The translations under genes and the position numbers were made by a program. From Pseudoalteromonas sp. GCY (GTDB taxonomy: Bacteria; Pseudomonadota; Gammaproteobacteria; Enterobacterales; Alteromonadaceae), in contig NZ_CP068022.1 of assembly GCF_016695175.1 (NCBI RefSeq), forward strand, positions 1,040,001 to 1,104,000: a stretch of 64,000 nucleotides of DNA, written 5' to 3'. Every line of letters begins with the position of its first letter. Position 1 is the stretch's first letter. Shown piece by piece: positions 9,484 through 17,264 of this stretch. The notes beneath the pieces are model-generated. The model was not told the origin of the DNA and ran no database searches. It worked only from the letters and a program-made list of their open reading frames with translations.

Positions 9484-9593
9484 GGTATTCCCTTCATTCT
9501 TGTTGTTGGCAGAGCAAGTGAGTGAAGCTCTGTAAATCTATAAACGAACGAAGGGAAAGTTTTAGGAATATTTTTTAGATAAATTTATCAATA
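9484..9593 (-). promoter_or_regulatory. Promoter region of the TonB receptor gene
   Basis: About 110 bp separate the receptor start from the end of the upstream GGDEF gene. On the minus strand the segment reads AACTTTCCC then TTCGTTCGTTTATAG. The region upstream of the hexosaminidase at 4440 also has AACTT followed 12 bases later by CGTTTA (10 bases here). The match is suggestive of shared control, but the spacing differs and does not fit a normal ECF promoter. Confidence 0.3.
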
Positions 9594-11819
9594 CTAGTTT
9601 TGACCTAATCTGCGCCTCTCTACGCTCATGTGGGTACTGAGAATCAGGGTGATCTCGGACTCTGGGGCGGGAGCAAAAAGGTGGTTGCCTTGGATAAGGT
9701 GACAGCCATTGAGATTGAGAGACTTAGCTTGCAACGCAGTCTCAACACCTACCGCTACACATTCTACATCCAAGCTCTTTGCCATCTGTACAATCAATTT
9801 TGCAATATCATTTTGTGAAGCAACTGACTGAGGGGTCGCAAGGAAAGCAGGTGGAATTTTAATGGTTTCAAACGTGAGCTTCTGCAAGTACAGCATGCTG
9901 GTATGCCCGACACCAAAATGATCAATTGAGATCCGCATGCCGGTTTGCTCTAATTCCGCCATCACTTCCGGTGCTTTATCAAGTAGCTCTATCAGGTCAA
10001 CTTCTTTGATTTCTATTTCAATTTGCCGAGATGGTAGCTGATGTTGTGCAGCCTGCTCCATAAAGTTTTTTATTACTGTTTTATTGGTGAGTTCAGCAAG
10101 CGAAAAATTAAAGCTAACCACCAGATTATCGTACTCGTAAAACCATGTTTTCATCGCCTGAAAGGCCAGTGTTCTGAGCTGCTGCCCAATTTCTACCATT
10201 AGATCGCCATCACATGCCGTTTCAAAAAAGTCTTCAGGTACCAACAATTGTTCATCTTGTTGCCACCTTGCGAGCACTTCAAGTTTTTTAATCTTGCGTG
10301 TATGCGCATCAACAATAGGCTGGTAATAAGGAATAAACTCTCGATTATCTAACCCCTGAATGATCCGACTTTCTTGCACTAAACGCTGTTCCGACTCGTG
10401 ATCTAGACGTGCGTTATAAAATTGAAATTCCGTTTGTGTGGCTTTTTTAGCTCGATACATTGCGGTATCAGCATGCTTTAACAAAGCTTCCGTGTTGTCA
10501 CCATCATCAGGGTAAATTGCAACGCCAGCACTCACCGTGGCTTTTAGGCTAACTTGGCGCAAACAATATTGTCCATTAACGATACTCAATACTTTACTCA
10601 CTACCTTACGTACATATTTTTTATCTTGGATCCCGTCAATGAGTAACACAAATTCATCGCCTCCCATTCTGGCAACGGTGTCGCACCCTCGAATTTGCTG
10701 AGTTAATCGACTCGCAATTTCTTTGAGTAATAAGTCGCCATAATCGTGCCCCAGTGAGTCGTTGATTTTTTTGAATTTGTTGACGTCAATAAATACCAAA
10801 GCAAATTGGTGACTCATGCGCTTGGCTCGTTTACAAGCCTGCACTAAACGGTCATGCAGCAATAAGCGATTGGGTAACCCAGTTAATGCATCGTGATGAG
10901 CAAGGTGATTCATTTTTTTTGCCATCAATCTCGACTCTGTCACATCTTGAAAGACCATTACAGTGCCAAGGTAACTGCCGTCTTTAGCTATAATAGGAGA
11001 GAAGGAATCTTGGATAGCAAAGGTAAGACCAAGATGATTGGTAATGGAAGTGAGTTCAGGTAAACAAATGGTATGGCCTTGCTTTAGGCAAAGTTCAGGA
11101 AATTTATTCACCGAAGCTTTGGTTTCTTCGTGATACATAGACATAACATCATCAAATCGCCGCCCGACCACTTCTTCATTTAACATCGCGAGAATGGCTT
11201 CTGTGACTGGATTAATATAAGTGATCACGCCATTTACGTCTGTACAGATCACGCCATCACCAATAGAGCTCAGCGTCACTTCGAGCAATTCTTTTTCTTC
11301 TTCTAGTGCCTGAGCGAGGCGATTTTCTCTGTTGCTAGTATTAAAATAACAGAGATATCCTGTAACGGTATCCGCGACTTTAATTGGTAAAGCAACAGGA
11401 CTAATAACTTCGCCACTGTGTTTGGTCGTGCAATTACCATAACTTTGCGTAACAAGCGCTTCGAACATGCTTGTTTCACCACTCTTGCCCTCGCTATGGA
11501 TGTTACCGCTCACAGCGATTAAATTTTCAAGCTTTAACCCTATTACTGAACTGCCAACACCCAGTATGGATTGCATTTGGTCATTGGCTTGTAGGATAAC
11601 GCCGTCGCTGTCTAACACCATTTGTGGCACGCTAGAGCCATCATCAACCATAATTTTTTTAGTATCTTGTACTTGCCACCAAAGCAGTGCTACAAACAAA
11701 AAAACTAAAGCGCTGATGGCAATAAAAGTAACAGGCAACAATAAGAATAGGCCCAATTTATCGGCCATAAGCATGGTTAAGGAGAGTAAAATACCAACAA
11801 CTAAGAATATCCGTCTCAT
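9594..11819 (-). CDS. Membrane PAS-GGDEF protein with degenerate EAL domain
   Basis: 741 aa: two N-terminal membrane helices (residues ~3-50), two PAS regions (~65-160 and ~180-300), GGDEF (~310-470) and EAL (~485-735). The cyclase motif is intact as GGDEF at 386-390, so c-di-GMP synthesis is plausible. The EAL domain looks catalytically dead: the signature is LEVLAR instead of EALLR, the usual DDFG is DHFG, the IKID position reads IKIP, and the AEGVE glutamate is lost (AVGVE). It therefore probably acts as a diguanylate cyclase with a sensory or allosteric C-terminal domain, controlled by PAS input at the inner membrane. It appears to be a single-gene unit on the minus strand. Confidence 0.88.
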   Translation of the reverse strand: MRRIFLVVGILLSLTMLMADKLGLFLLLPVTFIAISALVFLFVALLWWQVQDTKKIMVDDGSSVPQMVLDSDGVILQANDQMQSILGVGSSVIGLKLENLIAVSGNIHSEGKSGETSMFEALVTQSYGNCTTKHSGEVISPVALPIKVADTVTGYLCYFNTSNRENRLAQALEEEKELLEVTLSSIGDGVICTDVNGVITYINPVTEAILAMLNEEVVGRRFDDVMSMYHEETKASVNKFPELCLKQGHTICLPELTSITNHLGLTFAIQDSFSPIIAKDGSYLGTVMVFQDVTESRLMAKKMNHLAHHDALTGLPNRLLLHDRLVQACKRAKRMSHQFALVFIDVNKFKKINDSLGHDYGDLLLKEIASRLTQQIRGCDTVARMGGDEFVLLIDGIQDKKYVRKVVSKVLSIVNGQYCLRQVSLKATVSAGVAIYPDDGDNTEALLKHADTAMYRAKKATQTEFQFYNARLDHESEQRLVQESRIIQGLDNREFIPYYQPIVDAHTRKIKKLEVLARWQQDEQLLVPEDFFETACDGDLMVEIGQQLRTLAFQAMKTWFYEYDNLVVSFNFSLAELTNKTVIKNFMEQAAQHQLPSRQIEIEIKEVDLIELLDKAPEVMAELEQTGMRISIDHFGVGHTSMLYLQKLTFETIKIPPAFLATPQSVASQNDIAKLIVQMAKSLDVECVAVGVETALQAKSLNLNGCHLIQGNHLFAPAPESEITLILSTHMSVERRRLGQN

Positions 11820-12166
11820 TGCCTAATCAAACCTAAGTATGGTGATGATGCATTTAGCGGTGTTTTGTACAATGATTGCCCTTGCCACCGGCACGTCTAC
11901 GCTGAATCTAAACTCGTTAGATAAGTCTATTGGCGATTACGCAGTAAGCAGGTATCAAACACAAAGAGATGTTTGCATCAGTGTTTACTAACTATTGTTC
12001 ACAATAGCAACGAATTCAAGTTTTTATCTGATCCGAAAACGAAAGATTATTGCAGTAAAACCCCAGTATTTACGTGATCTGTAAAGGGGCTTTACAACAC
12101 ACTAATTCCTTATTTAACCTGAGGTTTGAATAAGGAATGTGTCAACTAATTATTTTTAAACCCAGG
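11820..12166. other. Intergenic region with hairpin, no gene seen
   Basis: About 347 bp between the GGDEF gene (transcribed leftward) and the end of the VOC gene. It should hold the GGDEF promoter near 11820-11900. The right part contains the long hairpin at 12105-12138. I see no conserved small frame or RNA gene. Confidence 0.6.
12105..12138. repeat. Extended hairpin downstream of VOC gene
   Basis: ATTCCTTATT (12105-12114) pairs perfectly with AATAAGGAAT (12129-12138), and inside the loop AACCT (12116-12120) pairs with AGGTT (12122-12126). This gives a 15-bp interrupted stem. It follows the VOC gene stop on the minus strand, but the tail is not T-rich. It may be a transcript-end stabiliser or a dispersed palindromic unit. 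Confidence 0.65.
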
Positions 12167-12511
12167 TTATTTAGACCACACCGCAAATTCATTGCCGCTC
12201 GGCTCAAAAAAGTGAAAGCGACGACCGCCAGGAAATTCAAATATAGCCTTGCTTATCTCTCCGCCCGCTTGCTCTACTTTGCTTTGCACGGCTTCCAATT
12301 CATCGCTGTACAACACCACTAGCGCACCGCCTTGCGCTTGTTTAGAAGACACATCGGCTCGGAAAAAGCCGCCGTCAAGGCCTGAATTTGCAAACGCAAT
12401 ATAATCTGGCCCGTAAGATTCAAATTGCCAATCAAACACCTGCTCGAAGAAAGCTTGTGTTGCTACTAAGTCTTTTGCTGCTAATTCTACATAGTTTATA
12501 TGATTGTTCAT
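12167..12511 (-). CDS. VOC (glyoxalase/bleomycin-resistance superfamily) protein
   Basis: 114 aa, one beta-alpha-beta-beta-beta pair set typical of single-module VOC proteins: 'INYVELAAKDLVATQAFFEQVFDW' at the start and 'HFFEPSGNEFAVW' at the end. The histidine near the start of the fold usual for metal-binding members is replaced by 'NYVE', while the terminal 'GNEFAV' glutamate is kept. AAGGA precedes the ATG. The substrate is not predictable; relatives are often annotated as glyoxalase-like or extradiol-dioxygenase-like. It stands alone, divergent from the GH3 operon. Confidence 0.8.
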   Translation of the reverse strand: MNNHINYVELAAKDLVATQAFFEQVFDWQFESYGPDYIAFANSGLDGGFFRADVSSKQAQGGALVVLYSDELEAVQSKVEQAGGEISKAIFEFPGGRRFHFFEPSGNEFAVWSK

Positions 12512-12628
12512 TTTTCATTCCTTTTAAAATATGTGCTTCTATTATGCTGTTATCGCCTAATAGAAAGCATTTTGTAGTCGCTTCTAAATCAATGTTAAAG
12601 TGTAGGCAATTTTATTCAGCGTTTATTA

Positions 12629-14476
12629 TTGATTGTGCGATTATTATCTCTGCTCACTACTTTAGGAACTATCACATTCATGAGTTTCATCACTTCAGCT
12701 CACGCAACAGCAGCACAAGTGCCACTGACCACTTCGCAAATGCTTGGACAAAAGCTTATGCTCGATTTCCGCTATTACTGCGGTGAAAGCAAAAAGCCAA
12801 GTGGAGATTGTAGAGCAGCGATGACAACTTTACCGCCTGAACTGTCCGAATTGATTAGTAAATACGACATCGGCGGCGCTATTTTGTTTGCCGAAAATGT
12901 GCAAAACACCGCGCAAATCGTCAGTCTAACTAATGCTTTACAAAGTGCGGCACGGCAAAGTAAAAGTCAACTTCCTTTATTTATTGCCATCGATCAAGAA
13001 GGTGGCCGTGTTGCGCGAATAAACCGTGAACAAGCAACGTCGTTTACCGGCAATATGAGTATTGGGGCAACCTATCCAAAACAGGGCGATACTTACGCAA
13101 CCAAAGTGGCAAGCGCAATTGGAAAGGAGCTAAATAGCTTAGGCATCAACGTAAACTTCGCCCCAACGGTGGATGTGAACAGTAACCCGAACAATCCGGT
13201 GATCAATGTACGTTCATTCTCCGAAAATCCAAAAGTGGTCGCCAAATTAGGTCTTGCTCAGGTAAAAGCATTTGAGGCCGCAGGTGTTCTCTCTGCGCTA
13301 AAGCATTTTCCTGGCCACGGTGATACACATGTTGATAGCCACACGGGACTACCTCGTGTTGATCACGACCGCGACAAAATTAATCAGCAAGATTTATTAC
13401 CCTTTGCCGAAATAATCAAAGCATCGCCTCCTGGCATGATAATGACCGCTCATATTCAATATCCGGCGCTCGACAACAGTAAAGTCGTTAACTCTCAAGG
13501 TGAGAGCATGATAAGGCCTGCGACTATGTCTTATCAGATCATGACGAAACTACTAAGACACGAGTTGGGATACCAAGGCGTGACCGTCACAGATGCACTA
13601 GACATGGCTGGGATCAGCGACTTTTTTAATCCTGTCGATGCGACAATTGAAACATTTAATGCCGGCGTGGATATCGCGCTTATGCCTATTGCCATTCGCA
13701 ATCGTGCAGACATCAAACGCTTTGAGCAATATATGGCTCAGCTAGCAGAAGCGCTTGATACCAATAAACTAAACCAAGAACAACTTAGCAGTTCTATGAC
13801 GCGTATCGCTAAGCTCAAAACAAAGCTGCCGCAATCAAGTGCTTCTTTGGCAATTGCCAATTCAACGCTGGGCAATCCAAGCCATCGTCGTTTAGAAGCA
13901 GAGCTTGCACTAGCGGCTATCACCGAAGTAAAAAATGATGGTGTATTGCCGCTCAGAGATAACGCACAAGTTGTTCACCTTATCATGCCTGATAGGCAAA
14001 AATGTTTTGCGCTTGAGCAAGCATTACAAACATTCAGCAAAAACTCGCTCGCACTTTCTTGTACAAGCCTACAAGCCTACGACCCGAACATTGCACATGA
14101 TGCAATTAAACAGGCCGACGTGATAATCGCCGCACATGCATCGCCACCGCAAAGTGCGGTAGAAATTGGCGGCATGGACGATGTGAAAAAGTTACGAGAG
14201 CATGGTGTGGCGCGTAATGTTCAACCCGAAGCGCTGAAAGCATTACTGCAATACGGTCAGCAACTGGGTAAAAAGCAGCTATTTATCAGCCTAAGAGCAC
14301 CATACGAAATTAGTACCTTTAGCCCTTTTAGTAACGCAGTATTAGCAAGTTATGCCTATAATGTAGACATAAATCATGATACAAAAGTGGCTGGGCCTGC
14401 CTACACGGCGCTGGCCAAAGTGATTTTAGGAATAGCGAAAGCGGAAGGTTCACTGCCTGTTACAGTAAACCACTAA
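12629..14476 (+). CDS. Exported GH3 beta-N-acetylglucosaminidase (NagZ-like)
   Basis: 615 aa with a probable signal peptide ending 'FITSAHA'. The GH3 barrel shows 'IDQEGGRVARI', 'FAPTVDVNSNPNNPVINVRSF' and the NagZ-type loop 'KHFPGHGDTHVDSHTGLP' that carries the His/Asp general acid-base dyad; the nucleophile Asp is probably in 'VTDALDMAGI'. A C-terminal domain (~400-615) is present, as in two-domain GH3 enzymes and unlike the ~340-aa cytoplasmic NagZ. It should release GlcNAc from chitin or peptidoglycan fragments in the periplasm. The start is uncertain: TTG at 12629, or GTG at 12635 which also gives a good signal peptide; neither has a clear Shine-Dalgarno. The next gene starts 12 bp after the stop, so they form an operon. 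Confidence 0.87.
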   Translation: MIVRLLSLLTTLGTITFMSFITSAHATAAQVPLTTSQMLGQKLMLDFRYYCGESKKPSGDCRAAMTTLPPELSELISKYDIGGAILFAENVQNTAQIVSLTNALQSAARQSKSQLPLFIAIDQEGGRVARINREQATSFTGNMSIGATYPKQGDTYATKVASAIGKELNSLGINVNFAPTVDVNSNPNNPVINVRSFSENPKVVAKLGLAQVKAFEAAGVLSALKHFPGHGDTHVDSHTGLPRVDHDRDKINQQDLLPFAEIIKASPPGMIMTAHIQYPALDNSKVVNSQGESMIRPATMSYQIMTKLLRHELGYQGVTVTDALDMAGISDFFNPVDATIETFNAGVDIALMPIAIRNRADIKRFEQYMAQLAEALDTNKLNQEQLSSSMTRIAKLKTKLPQSSASLAIANSTLGNPSHRRLEAELALAAITEVKNDGVLPLRDNAQVVHLIMPDRQKCFALEQALQTFSKNSLALSCTSLQAYDPNIAHDAIKQADVIIAAHASPPQSAVEIGGMDDVKKLREHGVARNVQPEALKALLQYGQQLGKKQLFISLRAPYEISTFSPFSNAVLASYAYNVDINHDTKVAGPAYTALAKVILGIAKAEGSLPVTVNH

Positions 14477-14488
14477 TTGGAGGAATCT

Positions 14489-15289
14489 ATGGATCCCAGT
14501 GCTTCTTTAAGTGCGCCACATGCAATAAGAAAAATGATCAAGGATGGTGATTATACGGGCCCTACTAAAGGGTTCGTGCCTGGGTTCACACAATGTAATG
14601 TGATTATTTTGCCACAAAGCGAAGCATATTCATTCTTTCGTTTTTGTGAGAGTAATCAATCTGTTTGCAAGCTGATTATTCCGCCCAGCGAGCCCGGTAA
14701 CTACCACTTTGACACTTTGGGGAAAGATATAGACATTCGCTACCACCTCCCCAAATATCAGATTTTAAAACATGGCCAGCTCGTCCAAGAGTGCCATAAT
14801 ATAGATGAGCATTGGCGTGACGATTTAGTTACCTTTGCTTTCGCCAGTTATCTTTCTTTTGATAACTTACTCGCGCAGTACGGAATAAACCCGCCATCGG
14901 CGAACCCAACCACGCCTTTACCACTTTACATCAGTAACTTGCCTTGCAACTCAGTAGATAAGTACGAGGCAAATCAAATACTGGCGATGCGCCCATTAAC
15001 CAAGCAAAATCTTATTAGTGCCATTCAAGCGGCAACACTAAGTCGGCTTCCCTATGCGTTGCCACTTCATTTTGGTGAGCCAAATGAGGTTGGGATCAAA
15101 GATCTTAGTAAGCCTAATTTTGGCGAGCCATTGACTTGTAAAGAGGGGCAGCTTCCGGTTTTTTGGGGTTCCAGTCTGACAGCTCAGTTAGCCATAGCAA
15201 AAGCAGCACCTGAGTTTTGTATTATGAATAGTCCACACCATTTATTGGTGACAGATAGACAAGATTTAGAGCTTGCAGTAACGAAGTAG
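14489..15289 (+). CDS. YcsI/DUF1445 family protein (putative hydro-lyase, D-glutamate cyclase-like)
   Basis: 266 aa from the ATG at 14489, which has GGAGGA 4 bases upstream. Family segments are visible in order: 'GFVPGFTQCNVIILP', 'DIRYHLPKYQILKHGQL', 'DDLVTFAFASYLSFDNLL', 'LHFGEPNEVGIKDLSKPNFGEP' and 'LPVFWGSSLTAQLAI'. Bacterial members are annotated as putative hydro-lyases, and the mammalian relative is a D-glutamate cyclase that makes 5-oxo-D-proline. The partner downstream is PxpA, a 5-oxoprolinase subunit, and the gene upstream is a NagZ-like GH3. Together these suggest handling of D-glutamate or 5-oxoproline from wall turnover. That pathway is inference; the family match is clear. Confidence 0.85.
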   Translation: MDPSASLSAPHAIRKMIKDGDYTGPTKGFVPGFTQCNVIILPQSEAYSFFRFCESNQSVCKLIIPPSEPGNYHFDTLGKDIDIRYHLPKYQILKHGQLVQECHNIDEHWRDDLVTFAFASYLSFDNLLAQYGINPPSANPTTPLPLYISNLPCNSVDKYEANQILAMRPLTKQNLISAIQAATLSRLPYALPLHFGEPNEVGIKDLSKPNFGEPLTCKEGQLPVFWGSSLTAQLAIAKAAPEFCIMNSPHHLLVTDRQDLELAVTK

Positions 15290-15298
15290 GAAATAAGC

Positions 15299-16027
15299 AT
15301 GTTATTAAATTGCGACTTGGGTGAAAGCTTTGGCGCTTGGAAAATGGGGTTAGACGAACACGTAATGCCACATATCGACATGGCCAATGTCGCTTGCGGC
15401 TTTCACGCAGGAGATCCTGATGTACTCGCGCAAACACTACAGCTGGTCAACACGCATCGAGTGACACTTGGCGCACACCCAAGCTATCCAGACCGTCAAG
15501 GGTTTGGCCGCCGCTCAATGCAGCTCTCTGAGCAAGAGATCATCAACGCCTTACATTACCAAATTGCCGCAATTGAAGGGATGGCAAAGGTGCAAGGCTT
15601 GACGCTAAGTTATGTAAAACCACACGGTGCGCTTTATAACGATATGATGAAGTCACAAAGGTTATTAAGCTGTGTAATCAAGGCCATTTCACACTACCCA
15701 AGTGAGCTTAAGTTGATGGTGTTAGCCACTGCGCAACAAGCAAATCACCAACAACTCGCTGACGACTATAATGTATCACTGATTTTTGAAGCCTTTGCCG
15801 ATAGACTGTACACCGATGAAGGCTTACTTACTCCCCGCTCTGAAGCGGGCGCAGTGCATGACAAATCAGCGCTACTTGCGCAAGTTAAGCAATTACACCA
15901 GCAAGGCAGTGTTACAACTGCAAGTGGGAAGTCACTTTCCTTACGGGCCGACACCTTATGTGTTCACGGTGACAATGAGGCGAGCATTGCCTTAATTGAA
16001 GAAATAAGAAACGTGATAAATCAATAA
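15299..16027 (+). CDS. pxpA: LamB/YcsF family protein, 5-oxoprolinase subunit A
   Basis: 242 aa, full length for the family. Conserved parts are the N-terminal 'LNCDLGESFGAW', 'ANVACGFHAGDP', 'LGAHPSYPDRQGFGRR', 'VKPHGALYNDM' and 'EAFADRLYTDEGLLTPR'. PxpA works with PxpB and PxpC to open 5-oxoproline to glutamate at the cost of ATP in the cytoplasm. PxpB/PxpC are not in this operon or elsewhere in the window, so partners must be encoded elsewhere or the YcsI-like neighbour supplies the coupled step. The gene follows the DUF1445 gene by 9 bp and is probably co-translated with it. Confidence 0.92.
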   Translation: MLLNCDLGESFGAWKMGLDEHVMPHIDMANVACGFHAGDPDVLAQTLQLVNTHRVTLGAHPSYPDRQGFGRRSMQLSEQEIINALHYQIAAIEGMAKVQGLTLSYVKPHGALYNDMMKSQRLLSCVIKAISHYPSELKLMVLATAQQANHQQLADDYNVSLIFEAFADRLYTDEGLLTPRSEAGAVHDKSALLAQVKQLHQQGSVTTASGKSLSLRADTLCVHGDNEASIALIEEIRNVINQ

Positions 16028-16089
16028 TTTGTGATAGTCTGGCCGTACATGTTTAATAAGTGAAAGTCAACTAAGCGAAAGGACTTTAC

Positions 16090-16623
16090 ATGCAGTTCAC
16101 AACAGAAAGACTTACCTTAAGACCCATACTTAATACAGACTGGCCGCTTTGGGTAGAACTTCATCAACAACCAGATGTCATGCGTTTCATCGGTGAGATT
16201 ACCGATGAAGCTACGCTGCGTGAAAAGTTTAATCGTGGTTTAAGCGCCGGACTTGGGCAGTGGCACAAAGAAGATAACTCTTGGCTCACCTTAGTGATTG
16301 AAGAAACGGCCACAGCAACCCCAATCGGGCTACATGGATTTTTAAGTATGTGGACACCGTTTCAACAGGCCGAGTTAGGCTTTATGCTTTCCCCCGAATT
16401 TCAAGGAAAAGGTTACGCCTTTGAAGCTTCTAGAGCCATCATTGATTTTGCCTTGCACGAATGTAATTACCACAAGCTCATCGCCACCGTTACCCAAGGA
16501 AACCATGCCTCTCACCATTTACTCAAAAAACTAGGATTTGAGCTTGAAGGCACGCTAAAACATAACTTCCAAATTAACGGCGAGTGGGTAAATGACGAGA
16601 AGTTCGGATTATTGAGGATATGA
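16090..16623 (+). CDS. GNAT acetyltransferase (RimJ/RimL-like)
   Basis: 177 aa with AAAGGA just before the ATG. The GNAT fold shows 'LTLRPILNTDWPLWVELH' at the start, the acetyl-CoA loop around 'LSPEFQGKGYAFEASRAI' (Q-G-K-G-Y-A), and 'NHASHHLLKKLGFELEGTLKHN' at the C-terminal strand. This is the ribosomal-protein N-terminal acetyltransferase-like branch, whose members act on protein N-termini or small amines. The stop overlaps the start of the next GNAT gene as ATGA, giving translational coupling. The substrate is unknown. Confidence 0.88.
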   Translation: MQFTTERLTLRPILNTDWPLWVELHQQPDVMRFIGEITDEATLREKFNRGLSAGLGQWHKEDNSWLTLVIEETATATPIGLHGFLSMWTPFQQAELGFMLSPEFQGKGYAFEASRAIIDFALHECNYHKLIATVTQGNHASHHLLKKLGFELEGTLKHNFQINGEWVNDEKFGLLRI

Positions 16624-17156
16624 TCCGTACAGCAAGAACAAAACTTGTTGCACTCACTTCAGTGTATGCAGAGAAGCTTGTCACTTATCACTTAGAGAAT
16701 CGCGATTACTTTGCACCGTGGGAGCCGACTCGACCAGAAAGCTACTACTCAATGGATTATTGGTTGGTTCATGCAGAGCAAGCCGAACATGCCGCACGAT
16801 CCGATACCGCTTATCACTTTATTGCGTTATTGCCAGAACGGCCTCAGATAGCCGGGCTATGTAGCTTCACCCAAGTTGCACGAGGTCCGTTTCAAGCTTG
16901 TTATTTAGGCTATTCCATAGCATCACAATTTGCGGGCCAAGGCTATATGACCGAGATCTTAGAAGCCGCAATCTCACATATGTTCGATCAGCGAAACATG
17001 CATAGGATCATGGCAAATTATATGCCCAGCAACGTGGCAAGCGCGCGAGTGTTACAAAAACTAGGCTTTGAACAAGAAGGCTATGCTAAGCAATATCTAC
17101 GCATTGCTGGAAAATGGGAAGATCATGTTTTAACAGCCAAGCTAAGAGCAGAATAA
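16620..17156 (+). CDS. GNAT acetyltransferase, RimJ-like
   Basis: 178 aa, start overlapping the previous stop by 4 bases (ATGA). 'LENRDYFAPWEPTRPESYYS' is typical of RimJ-type proteins, with the CoA loop 'IASQFAGQGYMTEILEAAI' and 'NVASARVLQKLGFEQEGYAKQYLRIAGKWEDHV' near the end. RimJ acetylates ribosomal protein S5 in Escherichia coli, but the family is broad and the assignment to rimJ is not secure. It differs clearly from its neighbour in sequence, so the pair is not a very recent duplication. Confidence 0.86.
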   Translation: MIRTARTKLVALTSVYAEKLVTYHLENRDYFAPWEPTRPESYYSMDYWLVHAEQAEHAARSDTAYHFIALLPERPQIAGLCSFTQVARGPFQACYLGYSIASQFAGQGYMTEILEAAISHMFDQRNMHRIMANYMPSNVASARVLQKLGFEQEGYAKQYLRIAGKWEDHVLTAKLRAE

Positions 17157-17208
17157 ACCCCGCGTTGACTATTTTTACATTCATTAACATCAACCTCTGT
17201 ACTTAAAG

Positions 17209-17229
17209 ACCCTAAAAAGGGTAAGTTTT
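17209..17229 (+). terminator. Weak terminator-like hairpin after GNAT pair
   Basis: ACCCT (17209-17213) and AGGGT (17218-17222) form a short stem followed by AAGTTTTT. It sits 53 bp after the second GNAT stop and 43 bp before the lipoprotein gene. The stem is short, so it could also lie in the leader of the next gene. Confidence 0.35.
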
Positions 17230-17264
17230 TAGTAAGTATATTGTAACAATCAGAGAAAATAATA

